Below, piece after piece: positions 16,396 to 26,867 of a stretch of DNA of 64,000 nt. The notes beneath the pieces are model-generated. The model saw only the letters and a program-made list of their open reading frames with translations, was not told the origin of the DNA and did no database searches. The stretch covers positions 124,001-188,000 of the forward strand of contig NZ_BQUV01000007.1 in NCBI RefSeq assembly GCF_022835695.1, written 5' to 3'. The translations under genes and the position numbers were made by a program. Each line of letters opens with the position of its first letter. Position 1 is the stretch's first letter. Source of the stretch: Bradyrhizobium sp. Ce-3. GTDB lineage: Bacteria > Pseudomonadota > Alphaproteobacteria > Rhizobiales > Xanthobacteraceae.

Positions 16396-18252
16396 ATGCC
16401 TGCTCAAGGTTCGGCCGGTGAAGGAAACGGCAAGGCCAGCAACGGCAGTGGTCCGGCCACCAACGGCAAAGCCTATCCGATCCAGGACCACACCTACGAC
16501 GTCGTCGTGGTCGGCGCCGGCGGCGCGGGCCTGCGCGCCGTGGTCGGCTGCTCGGAAGCGGGCCTGCGCACCGCCTGCATCACCAAGGTGTTCCCGACCC
16601 GCTCGCACACCGTTGCGGCGCAGGGCGGCATCTCGGCCTCGCTCGGCAACATGCACCCCGACGACTGGCGCTGGCACATGTACGACACCGTGAAGGGGTC
16701 GGACTGGCTCGGCGACCAGGACGCGATCGAATACATGGTGCGCAACGCGCCCGACGCGGTCTACGAGCTCGAGCATTGGGGCGTGCCGTTCTCGCGCACC
16801 GAGGACGGCAAGATCTATCAGCGTCCGTTCGGCGGCATGACCATGGACTACGGCAAGGGCCAGGCGCAGCGCACCTGCGCCGCCGCCGACCGCACCGGCC
16901 ACGCCATGCTGCACACGATGTATGGCCAGTCGCTGCGCCACTCGGCCGAGTTCTTCATCGAGTTCTTCGCCATCGACCTGATCATGGACGACCAGGGCGT
17001 CTGCCGCGGCGTGATCGCGCTCAAGCTCGATGACGGCACGCTGCATCGCTTCCGCGCCCAGACCACGATTCTGGCGACCGGCGGCTATGGCCGCGCCTAT
17101 GCCTCCTGCACCTCGGCGCACACCTGCACCGGCGACGGCGGCGGCATGGTGCTGCGCGCCGGCCTGCCGCTGCAGGACATGGAGTTCGTCCAGTTCCATC
17201 CGACCGGCATCTACGGCTCGGGCTGTCTCGTCACCGAGGGCGCCCGCGGCGAAGGCGGCTATCTCGTCAACTCCGAGGGCGAGCGCTTCATGGAGCGCTA
17301 TGCGCCGTCGGCCAAGGACCTCGCCTCCCGCGACGTCGTCTCGCGCGCGATGACGATCGAGATCCGCGAAGGCCGCGGCGTCGGCAAGAAGAAGGATCAC
17401 ATCTTCCTGCACCTCGATCACCTCGATCCGAAGGTGCTGCACGAGCGGCTGCCGGGCATCTCCGAATCGGCGAAGATCTTCGCCAATGTCGACGTCACCC
17501 GCGAGCCGATCCCGATCGTGCCGACCGTGCACTACAACATGGGCGGCATCGCCACCAACTATCACGCCGAGGTGCTGACCAAGCGCAACGGCGATGACAA
17601 TTCGGTGGTGCCGGGCCTGATGGCGATCGGCGAAGCGGCCTGCGTCTCGGTGCACGGCGCCAATCGCCTCGGCTCCAACTCGCTGATCGACCTCGTGGTG
17701 TTCGGCCGCGCCGCGGCGCTGCGGCTTGCCGACAAGCTGACCGCGAACGCCAAGCAGCCGGAGCTGCCGAAGGATTCCGCCGATCTCGCGCTCGGCCGAC
17801 TCGATCACTTCCGCCACGCCTCCGGCGGCACGCCGACCGCGAAGCTCCGCGACAGCATGCAGCACGTGATGCAGAACAATTGCGCGGTGTTCCGCACCGG
17901 CGACGTGCTGCATGAGGGCCAGAACCTGATCCACAAGGTCTATGGCGGCGTCGGCGACATCTCGGTGTCGGACCGCTCGCTGGTGTGGAATTCCGATCTG
18001 GTCGAGACGCTGGAATTCGACAATCTGATCGTGCAGGCGATCGTGACGATGGATTCGGCAGCCAACCGCACCGAAAGCCGCGGCGCGCATGCCCGCGAGG
18101 ACTTCTCTGCGCGCGACGACAAGAACTGGATGAAGCACACGCTGACCTGGATCGATCCGGCCGGCAAGACCGCGATCGATTATCGTCCCGTCCACGACTA
18201 CACGATGACCAATGATGTGCAGTACATCCCGCCGAAGGCGCGGGTTTACTGA
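16396..18252 (+). CDS. sdhA: Succinate dehydrogenase flavoprotein subunit
   Basis: SdhA oxidises succinate to fumarate and carries covalent FAD on the cytoplasmic face of complex II. The protein has 618 residues. The FAD dinucleotide loop [14 protein letters not shown] is near residues 37-50, and the histidyl-FAD attachment is in [17 protein letters not shown] near 70-86. The substrate site motif is [20 protein letters not shown] near 265-284. The first 33 residues are a Gly/Ser/Asn-rich extension not seen in most SdhA proteins (which begin near the YDVVVVGAG strand). It may be a linker, or an in-frame later start may be used. Confidence 0.97.
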   Translation: MPAQGSAGEGNGKASNGSGPATNGKAYPIQDHTYDVVVVGAGGAGLRAVVGCSEAGLRTACITKVFPTRSHTVAAQGGISASLGNMHPDDWRWHMYDTVKGSDWLGDQDAIEYMVRNAPDAVYELEHWGVPFSRTEDGKIYQRPFGGMTMDYGKGQAQRTCAAADRTGHAMLHTMYGQSLRHSAEFFIEFFAIDLIMDDQGVCRGVIALKLDDGTLHRFRAQTTILATGGYGRAYASCTSAHTCTGDGGGMVLRAGLPLQDMEFVQFHPTGIYGSGCLVTEGARGEGGYLVNSEGERFMERYAPSAKDLASRDVVSRAMTIEIREGRGVGKKKDHIFLHLDHLDPKVLHERLPGISESAKIFANVDVTREPIPIVPTVHYNMGGIATNYHAEVLTKRNGDDNSVVPGLMAIGEAACVSVHGANRLGSNSLIDLVVFGRAAALRLADKLTANAKQPELPKDSADLALGRLDHFRHASGGTPTAKLRDSMQHVMQNNCAVFRTGDVLHEGQNLIHKVYGGVGDISVSDRSLVWNSDLVETLEFDNLIVQAIVTMDSAANRTESRGAHAREDFSARDDKNWMKHTLTWIDPAGKTAIDYRPVHDYTMTNDVQYIPPKARVY

Positions 18253-18270
18253 GAACGAAGGCGAGCAAGC

Positions 18271-19056
18271 ATGGTTGAATTCGCACTTCCGAAGAATTCG
18301 AAGATTTCCGGCGGCAAGACCTGGCCAAAGCCGGCCGGCGCCACCGAGACCCGCGAATTCCGGGTGTATCGCTGGAACCCGGACGACGGCAAGAATCCGA
18401 GCGTCGACACTTACTACGTCGACACCCATGATTGCGGGCCGATGGTGCTGGACGGCCTGATCTGGATCAAGAACCACATCGATCCGACGCTGACCTTCCG
18501 CCGCTCCTGCCGCGAAGGCGTCTGCGGCTCCTGCGCGATGAACATCGACGGCCAGAACACGCTGGCCTGCACCAAGTCGATGCACGACGTCGGCGCCGGC
18601 GGCGCGGTGAAGGTCAATCCGCTGCCGCACCAGCCGGTGGTCAAGGACCTCGTCCCCGACCTGACCAATTTCTACGCCCAGTATGCCTCGATCGAGCCCT
18701 GGCTGAAGACCACGACGCCGACGCCGCAGAAGGAGTGGAGGCAGAGCCACGAGGACCGCGAGAAGCTCGATGGTCTCTACGAGTGCATCCTGTGCGCCTG
18801 CTGCTCGACCTCGTGCCCGAGCTACTGGTGGAACAGCGAACGCTTCCTCGGCCCCGCCGCGCTGCTGCAGGCGACGCGCTGGGTCACCGACTCCCGCGAC
18901 GAAGCGACCGGCGAGCGGCTCGACAATCTCGAGGATCCGTTCCGCCTCTATCGCTGCCACACCATCATGAACTGCGCCAAGGCGTGCCCGAAGGGCCTCA
19001 ATCCTTCCGAGGCGATCGCCGAGCTCAAGTTCAAGCTGGTCGAACGCCAGATCTGA
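18271..19056 (+). CDS. sdhB: Succinate dehydrogenase iron-sulfur subunit
   Basis: SdhB carries electrons from FAD to ubiquinone through three Fe-S clusters. The 261-residue protein shows the [2Fe-2S] cysteines in [15 protein letters not shown] near residues 74-88 with the fourth cysteine soon after. The [4Fe-4S] and [3Fe-4S] ligands are in [16 protein letters not shown] near 172-187 and [17 protein letters not shown] near 229-245. It is the last gene of the sdhCDAB operon, 18 bases after sdhA, with AACGAAGGCGAG upstream of the ATG. Confidence 0.97.
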   Translation: MVEFALPKNSKISGGKTWPKPAGATETREFRVYRWNPDDGKNPSVDTYYVDTHDCGPMVLDGLIWIKNHIDPTLTFRRSCREGVCGSCAMNIDGQNTLACTKSMHDVGAGGAVKVNPLPHQPVVKDLVPDLTNFYAQYASIEPWLKTTTPTPQKEWRQSHEDREKLDGLYECILCACCSTSCPSYWWNSERFLGPAALLQATRWVTDSRDEATGERLDNLEDPFRLYRCHTIMNCAKACPKGLNPSEAIAELKFKLVERQI

Positions 19057-19070
19057 TCCGAGATAGCCGC

Positions 19071-19097
19071 GGCTGGCGCTGTTATCAGCGGCCAGCC
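19071..19097. terminator. Convergent hairpin between sdhB and the Pat gene
   Basis: GGCTGGCGCTG and CAGCGGCCAGCC pair with one bulged base around a TTAT loop. The hairpin lies 15 bases past sdhB and covers the stop codon of the opposing gene. It has no T-run, so a role in termination is only likely, not certain. Confidence 0.35.
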
Positions 19098-21835
19098 GCT
19101 GAAGGCCGGATCAGGATATCCGCACCGACCGCATCGACAGCCGGGCGATCGAGATCGAGCACGACGTCGACGATGCTGTGATCCTCCGGATCCATCGTCA
19201 CGGTGAAGCCGAGATCGCGGCACATCCCGATCATCGTGGTGTTCTCGGTCAGCACCTGGCCGGACAGCCGCTTCAATCCCTCCGACTTCGCGTAGTGGAT
19301 CAGGAGCTGCATCAGCGCCCAGCCAAGGCCTTTGCCCTTGAGATCGGACTGCAGCAGGATCGCATATTCGGCATTCTCGTACAGCGAGTCCGAATGCAGT
19401 CGGACCGCGCCCATCATCTCGCCGGTCTCTGGATCGAGCGCCACGAAGGCCATCGCACGCGCATAGTCGAGCTGGGTGAGACGCGCGATGAAGACGTGCG
19501 AGAACTCCTTCATCGCGTGGAAGAAGCGCAGCCTGAGATCCTCGGCGGTCACGCGCTTGAAGAAATTTGCGACCATCGGTTCGTCCTCGGGCCGCATCGG
19601 GCGCACCGTGACGCGCGAGCCGTCGCGCAGCGCGAGCTCGCCCTCCCATTGCGACGGATAGGGCCGCACCGCGAGCCTTGTGTGCCCTGCGAACAGCCGG
19701 GAGGGCCTGCGGATCGCCACCCGCGCATCGAGCGCGAGCACACCGCTCTCGTCCGCCAGCATCGGATTGATGTCGAGCTCGGCGACCTCGGGAATATCGG
19801 CGGCCATCTGCGCCAGCTTGACCAGGGTCAGCGGCACCACATCGGCCGGGACGGCCGGCACATCGCCATAGCCGCCCAGCAGCCGCGAGACACGGGTGCG
19901 CCCGATCAGTTCGCGGGCGAGATTCATGTCGAGCGGCGGCAGCGCCAGCGCCTTGTCGTTGATCACCTCGACCGCGGGGCCGCCGCGGCCGAACACGATC
20001 ACCGGGCCGAAGGTCGGATCGTCGGCGATGCCGAGGATCAATTCGCGCGCCGCGCGCCGCACGATCATCGGCTGGATGGTCACGCCCTGCAGCGTGGCAT
20101 CGGGCCGCGCGCTGCGCGCCCGCTCCATCACCGTCGTGGCGGCCTCAGTGACGCTGTCCTTGGTGCGCAGGTCGAGAATAACGCCGCCGACATCCGACGC
20201 ATGCCTGATGTCGCGCGAGAACACCCGGACCACGATCGCATGTCCCGCGGCGAGGAACGGCGCCGCCTTGTCGGCAGCGTCCTCGGCGCTGTCAGCGACG
20301 ACGGTGGTGACGATCGGGATCCGATAGGCCTCGAACAGCGCGACGATCTCGGCCGGATCGAGCCAGGCGCGTCCCTCGGACAACGCTTTCACGACGACGT
20401 GCCGCGCCGCCGCCGTCTCCGGCGTGAACACCGACGCGACGCCGGGCGGGGTCGCGGCGAGCGCGGTGGAGGCCTCGCGATAGCGCACCAGGTACATGAA
20501 GGCGCGGACGGCATCGTCCTCGGTCGAGAAATGCGGAATCCGCGCCGCCTCGAAGATCGCGCCGGTGCGCTCGTCGGCGCCGACCCACGCCGCCAGCACC
20601 AGCGCGGCCACCGCGCTACGCCTGGTCCGGCGCTCACGCAGGCATTGCGCCACCGCCTCGGCAATCCCCTCGGCCGGCGCCACCGCCATCTCGACGTTCG
20701 CGACCAGCACCGCGTCGCTGTTGGCGTCATCGAGCAGCGCATTGAGCGCCACGACATAGCGGGCGGCATCGGCATCGCCCGCGATGTCGACGGGATTGGC
20801 GCACGACCAGCCCGGCGGCAGCACGTCGTTGAGCCGTGTGATCGTGTCCTCGGTCAATGTCGCGGGAATGCCGCCGAGCTCGGCCAGCCGGTCGGTCGCG
20901 AGGATGCCGAGCCCGCCGCCATTGGTCAGGATCGCCAGCCGGTTGCCGCGCGGCACGAAGCCGCGGCCGAGCAGCTCGGCGCAGTCGAACAGCTGGCGCA
21001 GGTCGTAGACCCGCAGCATGCCGGCGCGGCGGAAGGCCGCGTCGTAGACCGCATCGGAGCCGGCGAGCGCGCCGGTGTGGGTCGCAGCGGCCTTGGCGCC
21101 CTGCGCCATCCGTCCCGACTTGACGATGACGACCGGCTTCATGCGCGCCGCCGCGCGTGCCGCCGACATGAACTTGCGCGCGTCCTTGACCGCTTCGAGG
21201 TAGATCAGGATCGCATTGGTGTGATCGTCGAGCGCGAAATAATCCAAGAGGTCGGCGACGTCGACATCGAGCTGGTCGCCGATCGACGCGATGCCGGAGA
21301 AGCCCAGCCGCCGCTCCGCCGCCCATTCGATCATCGCCGATGCGACCGCGCCGGACTGCGAGATCAGCGCGACATGGCCGTCGGTCGGCTGATGCGAGGC
21401 GAAGCTCGCATTGAGCTTGGCGCGCGGCACCATGATTCCGAGGCAATTCGGCCCGATCAGGCGCATGCCGGCGCGCCGCGCCGTCTGTCCTGCGGTTTCC
21501 GCGAGCGAACCCGCGCCGTGGCCGAGACCGGCCGACAGGATCGCCGCACCGGCGACGCCGGCGTGACCGGCCTCCGCGACGATCTCCGGGACCGCTTCCG
21601 CGGGTGCGCTGATGACGACGAGATCGGGCGTGAACGGCAGCGACTTCAGGTCCGGGACGGTCGGCACGCCGTCGACTTCGGCATAGTGCCGGTTGACGAC
21701 GCCTAGTCTGCCGGCGAAGCCGCTCGCCTTGATGTTTCGCAGCACCGCCGCGCCGAGCGACGACGGACGCGGGCTGCCGCCGACCACCGCAATGCTTCGA
21801 GGCGAAAAGAGCCGCTCCAGGCCGTAGGTCGACAT
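19085..21835 (-). CDS. Pat-type protein lysine acetyltransferase (acyl-CoA synthetase ADP-forming scaffold + GNAT)
   Basis: This 916-residue protein joins an NDP-forming acyl-CoA synthetase to a GNAT acetyltransferase. Order: CoA-binding Rossmann domain (IAVVGGSPRPSSLGAAVLRN, residues 14-33), succinyl-CoA-ligase-like domain with TNGGGLGILATD near 305, ATP-grasp domain about 470-690, and GNAT at about 740-890 (the acetyl-CoA loop is visible as LQSDLKGKGLGWALMQLL). This is the architecture of Salmonella Pat/E. coli PatZ and of Rhodopseudomonas Pat, which silence acyl-CoA synthetases by acetylating the conserved lysine. In this family the synthetase part is usually regulatory rather than catalytic. 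A matB gene, a possible target class, lies 7 kb away. It is convergent with sdhB. Confidence 0.88.
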   Translation of the reverse strand: MSTYGLERLFSPRSIAVVGGSPRPSSLGAAVLRNIKASGFAGRLGVVNRHYAEVDGVPTVPDLKSLPFTPDLVVISAPAEAVPEIVAEAGHAGVAGAAILSAGLGHGAGSLAETAGQTARRAGMRLIGPNCLGIMVPRAKLNASFASHQPTDGHVALISQSGAVASAMIEWAAERRLGFSGIASIGDQLDVDVADLLDYFALDDHTNAILIYLEAVKDARKFMSAARAAARMKPVVIVKSGRMAQGAKAAATHTGALAGSDAVYDAAFRRAGMLRVYDLRQLFDCAELLGRGFVPRGNRLAILTNGGGLGILATDRLAELGGIPATLTEDTITRLNDVLPPGWSCANPVDIAGDADAARYVVALNALLDDANSDAVLVANVEMAVAPAEGIAEAVAQCLRERRTRRSAVAALVLAAWVGADERTGAIFEAARIPHFSTEDDAVRAFMYLVRYREASTALAATPPGVASVFTPETAAARHVVVKALSEGRAWLDPAEIVALFEAYRIPIVTTVVADSAEDAADKAAPFLAAGHAIVVRVFSRDIRHASDVGGVILDLRTKDSVTEAATTVMERARSARPDATLQGVTIQPMIVRRAARELILGIADDPTFGPVIVFGRGGPAVEVINDKALALPPLDMNLARELIGRTRVSRLLGGYGDVPAVPADVVPLTLVKLAQMAADIPEVAELDINPMLADESGVLALDARVAIRRPSRLFAGHTRLAVRPYPSQWEGELALRDGSRVTVRPMRPEDEPMVANFFKRVTAEDLRLRFFHAMKEFSHVFIARLTQLDYARAMAFVALDPETGEMMGAVRLHSDSLYENAEYAILLQSDLKGKGLGWALMQLLIHYAKSEGLKRLSGQVLTENTTMIGMCRDLGFTVTMDPEDHSIVDVVLDLDRPAVDAVGADILIRPSAAGR

Positions 21836-21948
21836 TGCATGGTCTCGCGGGGAACCGATCGACGCGCGTTAGGCGTCCTCGCCTGCACTCTACTTGTTCG
21901 CTCGGCCGCTTGCACCCTTTGCCGCCGCGACACAACGCGACGGTCCAA

Positions 21949-23823
21949 TCAATGCAGACCTAACGCCTGCGCCAGATTGAAGGTCAGGAAGCTCGCAGCA
22001 TAGGCCAGCACGAGCATGTAGATGAACGTCACCACCATCCACTTCGCGCCGCCGGTCTCGCGGCGGATCACCGCGAGCGTCGAGGCACATTGCGGAGCGA
22101 AGATGTACCAGACCAGAAGTGACAGTGCGGTCGCCAGCGTCCATTTCTGCGCCAGCACCTGGCCGATCTGGTCCGCCGCCTCCTTGCCGCCCTCGATCGA
22201 ATAGACGGTGCCGAGTGCCGCGACCGCGACCTCGCGCGCCGCCATGCCCGGGATCAGCGCCACCGCGATCTGCCAGTTGAAGCCGATCGGCCGCAGCAGC
22301 GGCTCCAGCGCATGGCCGATCATCGCCGCGAAGCTGTAATTGATCGCCGGCCCCTCGGCGCCGGCCGGCGCCTGCGGGAACGAGGCCAGGAACCAGATCA
22401 GCACCATCATCGAGAGGATCGTGGTGCCGGCGCGATACAGGAACATCTTGGCGCGGGTGAACACGCCGATCGCGATGCTGTTCAGCCGCGGGATCTTGTA
22501 GTCGGGCAATTCCAGCATGAACGGCGCCGGCGCATGATCGCGCCACAGGAAGAATTTGGCGATTGCCGAGACCGTCAGCGCGCTGGTGATTCCCGCCGCA
22601 TACAGGCCGAACATCACGAGCCCCTGCAGATTGACGAAGCCCCACACCGTCGTCGCCGGAACGAACGCCGAGATGATCAGCGTGTAGACCGGAATCCGCG
22701 CCGAGCAGGTCATCAGCGGCGCGATCAGGATCGTGGTCAGGCGGTCACGCTTGTTGTCGATCACCCGCGTCGCCATGATGCCGGGAATCGCGCAGGCGAA
22801 GCTCGACAGCAGCGGAATGAAGGCACGGCCATGCAGCCCGGCGCCGCCCATGATGCGGTCCATCAGGAAAGCGGCGCGCGCCATGTAGCCGAAATCTTCT
22901 AGGAGCAGGATGAACAGGAAGATGATGATGATCTGCGGCAGGAACACGATGACGCTGCCGACGCCGGAGATCAGGCCGTTCTGCAGGAAGCTCTGCACCA
23001 GGCTCCAGCTTTCCGGCAGAATATCGTGAATCAGTTGCCCGAGCGCGGAGAAGCCGTCCGACAGCAATTCCATTGCCGGCTGCGCCCAGGTGAACACCGC
23101 CTGGAACATCACGAACAGGATCACGGCCAGGATCACGAGACCCCAGACCGGATGCAGCACGACCGAATCGATCCGGGTGGTCAGCGTGTCGGGCTTGGTC
23201 GGCAGCGTCACCGCCGTGGCGATGATGCGGTCGGCCTCGCGCTGCGCCGCCTTGAGATCGGCGATCGTCGGCGTGGTCCACTCGCTGGCTGAAGCCTCGT
23301 GCGACCTCGCCAGGAATTCGTCGGTCCGCTTCAGGAGCTCGTCGACGCCGCCCTTGCGGACCGCGACCGAGGTCACGATCGGCAGCCCCAGTTCCTGCGA
23401 CATGCGCTCGAGATCGATCGTGACGCCGCGGCGCCGCGCGATGTCGATCATGTTGAGCACCAGCATCATCGGCCGGCCGACCCGCTTCAGCTCGAGCACC
23501 AGCCGCAAGGTCAGCCGCAGATTGGTGGCGTCGGCGACGCAGAGCACGAGATCAGGCACCGCTTCGCCGTCGAAGCGGCCGAGCACGATGTCGCGGGTGA
23601 TCTCCTCGTCCGGGCTGCGGCCGCGCAGCGAATAGGTGCCCGGCAGGTCGAGCACGGTCACGCTACGGCCCTCCGGCGTGACGAAGCCGCCGGATTTGCG
23701 CTCGACGGTGACGCCCGGATAATTGGCGACCTTCTGGCGGCTGCCGGTCAGGCTGTTGAACAGCGACGTCTTGCCGGTGTTCGGGGCACCGACCAGCGCC
23801 AGGCGCAGAGATGCAGCGGTCAT
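21949..23823 (-). CDS. feoB: Ferrous iron transporter FeoB
   Basis: FeoB imports Fe2+ across the inner membrane. The 624-residue protein has an N-terminal G domain: G1 GAPNTGKTS at residues 13-21, G3 DLPGTYSLRG near 58, and G4 NMID near 125. A helical GDI domain follows, then the polytopic core with two Gate motifs (ARAAFLMDRIMGGAGLHGRA with SFACAIPGIMATR, and PDYKIPR onwards). It is shorter than E. coli FeoB, as is usual in alphaproteobacteria. It overlaps feoA by four bases, forming a feoAB operon. Confidence 0.96.
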   Translation of the reverse strand: MTAASLRLALVGAPNTGKTSLFNSLTGSRQKVANYPGVTVERKSGGFVTPEGRSVTVLDLPGTYSLRGRSPDEEITRDIVLGRFDGEAVPDLVLCVADATNLRLTLRLVLELKRVGRPMMLVLNMIDIARRRGVTIDLERMSQELGLPIVTSVAVRKGGVDELLKRTDEFLARSHEASASEWTTPTIADLKAAQREADRIIATAVTLPTKPDTLTTRIDSVVLHPVWGLVILAVILFVMFQAVFTWAQPAMELLSDGFSALGQLIHDILPESWSLVQSFLQNGLISGVGSVIVFLPQIIIIFLFILLLEDFGYMARAAFLMDRIMGGAGLHGRAFIPLLSSFACAIPGIMATRVIDNKRDRLTTILIAPLMTCSARIPVYTLIISAFVPATTVWGFVNLQGLVMFGLYAAGITSALTVSAIAKFFLWRDHAPAPFMLELPDYKIPRLNSIAIGVFTRAKMFLYRAGTTILSMMVLIWFLASFPQAPAGAEGPAINYSFAAMIGHALEPLLRPIGFNWQIAVALIPGMAAREVAVAALGTVYSIEGGKEAADQIGQVLAQKWTLATALSLLVWYIFAPQCASTLAVIRRETGGAKWMVVTFIYMLVLAYAASFLTFNLAQALGLH

Positions 23824-24125
23824 TCGACGATCACAGCCATTTCTACGATTACAGCCATGGCTTCGCTCCGGCGCAGCGCGATCGTGATGTTGTCGACGCG
23901 CACCGCGATCGGGTCCCGCCGGATCGTGCCTTCATGCAGGATTTCCACGCGCGCGCCTTCCACAAATCCCATCTCGACCAGGCGCTGCTCCAGCTCCTGC
24001 GGAGACAGCGATGAGCCCGTCACAAGCGCATCGAGCCTGATGATCTTGCCGACAAAACCGCGATCCGCATGCCCGAGCCGGATATCCCTTGGATTGTCCT
24101 GAATGGGGTTTGGATCGCCTGTCAT
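23820..24125 (-). CDS. feoA: Ferrous iron transport protein FeoA
   Basis: This is a 101-residue cytoplasmic SH3-like protein that supports FeoB. Family elements are the segment LSPQELEQRLVEMGFVEGARV and the C-terminal DPIAVRVDNITIALRRSEA. The C-terminus ends in a short direct repeat (AVIVEMAVIVE). The ATG has no close alternative, and the TGA overlaps the feoB start (ATGA). It is first in the operon. A palindromic iron-box-like site lies 54 bases upstream. Confidence 0.95.
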   Translation of the reverse strand: MTGDPNPIQDNPRDIRLGHADRGFVGKIIRLDALVTGSSLSPQELEQRLVEMGFVEGARVEILHEGTIRRDPIAVRVDNITIALRRSEAMAVIVEMAVIVE

Positions 24126-24458
24126 GCGGCCTGTCTTTCAGCAGCTAGTCACAGGGTCAAGCATTTGCCCGTGAGAGGTTTTAGAACTCCTAAAAACAGC
24201 GTCCGGGTGCGTCATCCGGGCCGATTTTCCGCTTGACTGCCGGCGAGGTGCTAACGGGGTCGTGATGATGCCGGGCAGCATCCGCCCCGCGCGGCTCCGG
24301 ACCAGCGCCGGCTCCCAATTGATCGATCCGGGTCGGCCTTCGGTAACCTTGACCGGCCGCGGAAGATCGAAGCAGCGGCTGTGCCGCACGCCAAAGCTGG
24401 GTTTCGCTTCCTCCGGCCGAGCGGTTTGCGTTAAGGTCGCGACGGAGCCGGAGCGCCC
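24126..24458. other. feoAB / histidine kinase divergent intergenic region
   Basis: These 333 bases between two divergent operons hold the iron-box-like palindrome near the feoA end. No credible ORF or hairpin is seen in the remainder, which is high in GC and should contain the promoter of the hybrid histidine kinase. Confidence 0.5.
24179..24195. promoter_or_regulatory. Iron-box-like palindrome upstream of feoAB
   Basis: TTTTAGAACTCCTAAAA is a 17-bp near-perfect palindrome (one mismatched pair) in an otherwise GC-rich gap, 54 bases before feoA. Its TTTAG...CTAAA arms recall the Iron Control Element bound by Irr in Rhizobiales (as I remember it, TTTAGAA-N3-TTCTAAA), but the spacing between arms is two bases shorter here. 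It is a likely iron-responsive operator, and the regulator is inferred. Confidence 0.5.
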
Positions 24459-26606
24459 GTGCAGACCGCCGCACACCGCAATTCGCTGAGACTGCTGCAA
24501 TGGATGATGGCCGCCTCGCTGGCCCTTCCGCTGGCGCTGTTCGCGTTCGCCTCCGCAATGTCCTGGATCTCGACCAGCGACGCCGCCGACCAGGAGATCC
24601 AGCGCACGCTCGACGTCGCCCATGAGCACGCGCTCAAGGTGTTCGAGACCATCGACCGCAGCCTCGCCGAGGTCACCGAGGTGGTCCGCGGCATGAGCGA
24701 CGCCGAGATCGTCGCGCGCGAAACGGACCTGCACCAGCGGCTGCGCCAGGTCGCGGTGGCGCTGCCGCAGGTGAAATCGGTCTGGGTGTTCGATGCCAGC
24801 GGCCGCGCCCTGGTCAACAGCCTGGTGGAGCCGGCCCCCGACGTCGATTTCTCGGATCGGGAATACTTCCGCATCCACGCCGAGGGCGACATCGGCACCT
24901 ATATCGGCGAGGTGCTGACGCCGCGGCGGCCTTATCTGGGCGCACGGTTCTTCAGCGTCGGCCGGCGCCGCAACAAGGAGGACGGCGGCTTTGCCGGCGT
25001 GATCCAGACCTCCGTGCTTCCGGAATATTTCGAGAATTTCTACGGCAAGATCGGCCGCGAGCCCGGCAGCTTCCTGGCACTGATCCGGGCCGATGGCGCG
25101 GTGCTGGCGCACTTCCCCGTCATCGACCACGAGGCCAGGTTCGAGCCGAGCGGGCCGCTCGGGCGCCAGATCGTCGCCAATCCGCTTAGCGGCGCCATGA
25201 CGATCCAGTCCCCCGCCGACGGCATCGAACGGCGGATGCGCTATCAGCGGCTGGCCGAATACCCGATCTATGTCAGCGCCGGCCTCGAAACCTCGGCGAT
25301 CCGCTCGCGCTGGATCTCGACCATGGCCCAGCACCTGATCTTCGGCGTACCGGCCACCGCACTGCTGTTCGGCCTGCTCGCGCTCGCCTTCCGGCGCACC
25401 CAGCGCCTGCAGGAGGAGGCCAACAGGCGCATCGAAGCCGAGGACGCGCTGCGGCACGGCCAGCGGCTGGAGGCGCTCGGGCAGCTTACCGGCGGCGTCG
25501 CGCACGACTTCAACAATCTGCTCACCGTGATCCGCGCCTCGGTCGACATGCTGCGGCGGACGGACCTGCCGGAGCCGCGGCGGCAGCGCTACATCGATGC
25601 GATCTCCAATACCGTGAACCGGGCCGCCAAGCTGACCAACCAGCTGCTCGCGTTCGCACGCCGGCAAACCCTCAAGCCCGAAGTGTTCGACGCCTGCCAG
25701 AACGTCCGCACCCTGAGCGAGATGATCACGACCCTGATCGGCTCACGGGTCGAGATCACCGCGCAGGTGCCGGACCAGACCTGTCTCGTCAACGCCGATG
25801 CCGGCCAGTTCGAAACCGCCATCATCAACATGGCGGTGAATGCGCGCGACGCCATGGACGGCGTCGGGCGGCTCACGATCGCGGTCCGCACCGTGGACAA
25901 GCTGCCGTCCACGACCGGCGCGCCGCCGAGCCCGCACGGCCATGTCGCCGTGTCGGTGACCGACACCGGCGTCGGCATCCCGCCGGAGCTGTTCGGCCGC
26001 ATCTTCGAGCCGTTCTACACCACCAAGGAGGTCGGCCACGGCACCGGCCTCGGCCTGTCGCAGGTGTTCGGCTTCGCCAAGCAGTCCGGCGGCGAGGTCA
26101 CCGTCACCAGTGAGGTCGGCCAGGGTGCGACCTTCACGCTGTATCTGCCGCGCGTCGTCGGTGGACACAACGCGCAATCGCGGCTCATCGAGGATGCGCC
26201 TCCGGCCGATCGGACCAGCGCGTCGGTGCTGATCGTCGAGGACAATGCCGAGGTCGGGAAGTTCGCCGCCGACACGCTGACCCAGCTCGGCTGCACCTGC
26301 GTGCTGGCCGAGAACGCCACCCATGCGCTGGAGGAGCTGGCCATCACCCCCGACAGGTTCGACCTGGTGTTCACCGATGTGGTGATGCCCGGCATGAGCG
26401 GCATCGAGCTGGCGGAGGAGATTCGGCGCCAGGGCCTCGATCTGCCGATCGTGCTCGCCTCCGGCTACAGCCAGGTGCTGTCGCAGCAGGGCAGCGGCGG
26501 CTTCGAGCTGCTGCAGAAGCCCTACTCGGCCGAGCAGCTCGCGCGCGTGCTGCACAAGGCGGTGCGCTCGCGCCGGCTGAAGCGGGATCAGGCGCCGGCG
26601 TCGTGA
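24459..26606 (+). CDS. Membrane hybrid sensor histidine kinase
   Basis: This is a 715-residue sensor kinase. A transmembrane helix lies at about residues 14-36, then a periplasmic dCACHE-like sensor domain to about 290 ([17 protein letters not shown], then DREYFRIH), and a second helix at about 293-315. HisKA has the phospho-acceptor histidine in [11 protein letters not shown] near residue 349, the HATPase_c domain carries [20 protein letters not shown], and a C-terminal receiver has its aspartate in [11 protein letters not shown] near residue 638. The HDFNNLL H-box puts it in the HWE-adjacent hybrid family common in Bradyrhizobium. The start is GTG with GGAGC upstream. No output regulator is adjacent, so the phosphorelay partner is unknown. 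Confidence 0.92.
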   Translation: MQTAAHRNSLRLLQWMMAASLALPLALFAFASAMSWISTSDAADQEIQRTLDVAHEHALKVFETIDRSLAEVTEVVRGMSDAEIVARETDLHQRLRQVAVALPQVKSVWVFDASGRALVNSLVEPAPDVDFSDREYFRIHAEGDIGTYIGEVLTPRRPYLGARFFSVGRRRNKEDGGFAGVIQTSVLPEYFENFYGKIGREPGSFLALIRADGAVLAHFPVIDHEARFEPSGPLGRQIVANPLSGAMTIQSPADGIERRMRYQRLAEYPIYVSAGLETSAIRSRWISTMAQHLIFGVPATALLFGLLALAFRRTQRLQEEANRRIEAEDALRHGQRLEALGQLTGGVAHDFNNLLTVIRASVDMLRRTDLPEPRRQRYIDAISNTVNRAAKLTNQLLAFARRQTLKPEVFDACQNVRTLSEMITTLIGSRVEITAQVPDQTCLVNADAGQFETAIINMAVNARDAMDGVGRLTIAVRTVDKLPSTTGAPPSPHGHVAVSVTDTGVGIPPELFGRIFEPFYTTKEVGHGTGLGLSQVFGFAKQSGGEVTVTSEVGQGATFTLYLPRVVGGHNAQSRLIEDAPPADRTSASVLIVEDNAEVGKFAADTLTQLGCTCVLAENATHALEELAITPDRFDLVFTDVVMPGMSGIELAEEIRRQGLDLPIVLASGYSQVLSQQGSGGFELLQKPYSAEQLARVLHKAVRSRRLKRDQAPAS

Positions 26607-26665
26607 GGTGATGGCGCGGGCGTGCCTCATGCACACCGACAAGGTTTCGCGCGACACCCTCTCCG

Positions 26666-26693
26666 CGTCGTCCTGGCGAAAGCCAGGACGACG
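26666..26693. repeat. Family B repeat core, perfect 12-bp hairpin
   Basis: CGTCGTCCTGGC (26666-26677) and GCCAGGACGACG (26682-26693) pair perfectly round a GAAA tetraloop. It is a diverged, core-only copy of the family B repeat, in the gap between the kinase and the ABC transporter. Confidence 0.6.
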
Positions 26694-26824
26694 ATGGGGG
26701 TGCCTCTCGATTCAAATTGCCACACCACGCGGAGGCGGCGAGCGGGGGCGCCGACGGTTGTCGTGAGGATGCCGCTTGATCGGCTCCGCCCTGAAATTGG
26801 CAATGGGCCTGGGACGAGTTGCTG

Positions 26825-26839
26825 GAACCGTTGTGGAAC
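26825..26839. promoter_or_regulatory. GAAC-N7-GAAC site (alphaproteobacterial LexA-box pattern)
   Basis: GAAC at 26825-26828 and GAAC at 26836-26839 are separated by exactly seven bases, the direct-repeat pattern bound by LexA in alphaproteobacteria. It overlaps the GGAAC of the EcfG-type promoter below, so one of the two matches may be chance. Confidence 0.3.
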
Positions 26840-26859
26840 CGCCTGATTTGCCTGGCGTT
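26835..26859 (+). promoter_or_regulatory. Candidate EcfG (general stress) promoter
   Basis: GGAAC (26835-26839), 16 bases, then CGTT (26856-26859) matches the alphaproteobacterial EcfG consensus. The predicted transcription start falls at about 26865, only two or three bases before the annotated ATG, so the mRNA would be essentially leaderless from this promoter. Confidence 0.45.
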
Positions 26860-26867
26860 GTCGTGAC

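Noticed and set aside
15979-18960. 993-codon open frame antisense to sdhD, sdhA and sdhB
   Set aside because: The sense strand encodes clear complex II subunits. The antisense protein is low-complexity Arg/Ala/Val/His-rich sequence and has no domain.
21841-21870. GGAAC followed by CGTT near the Pat gene start
   Set aside because: The spacer is only 11 bases, too short for an EcfG promoter, and the orientation does not fit the minus-strand gene.
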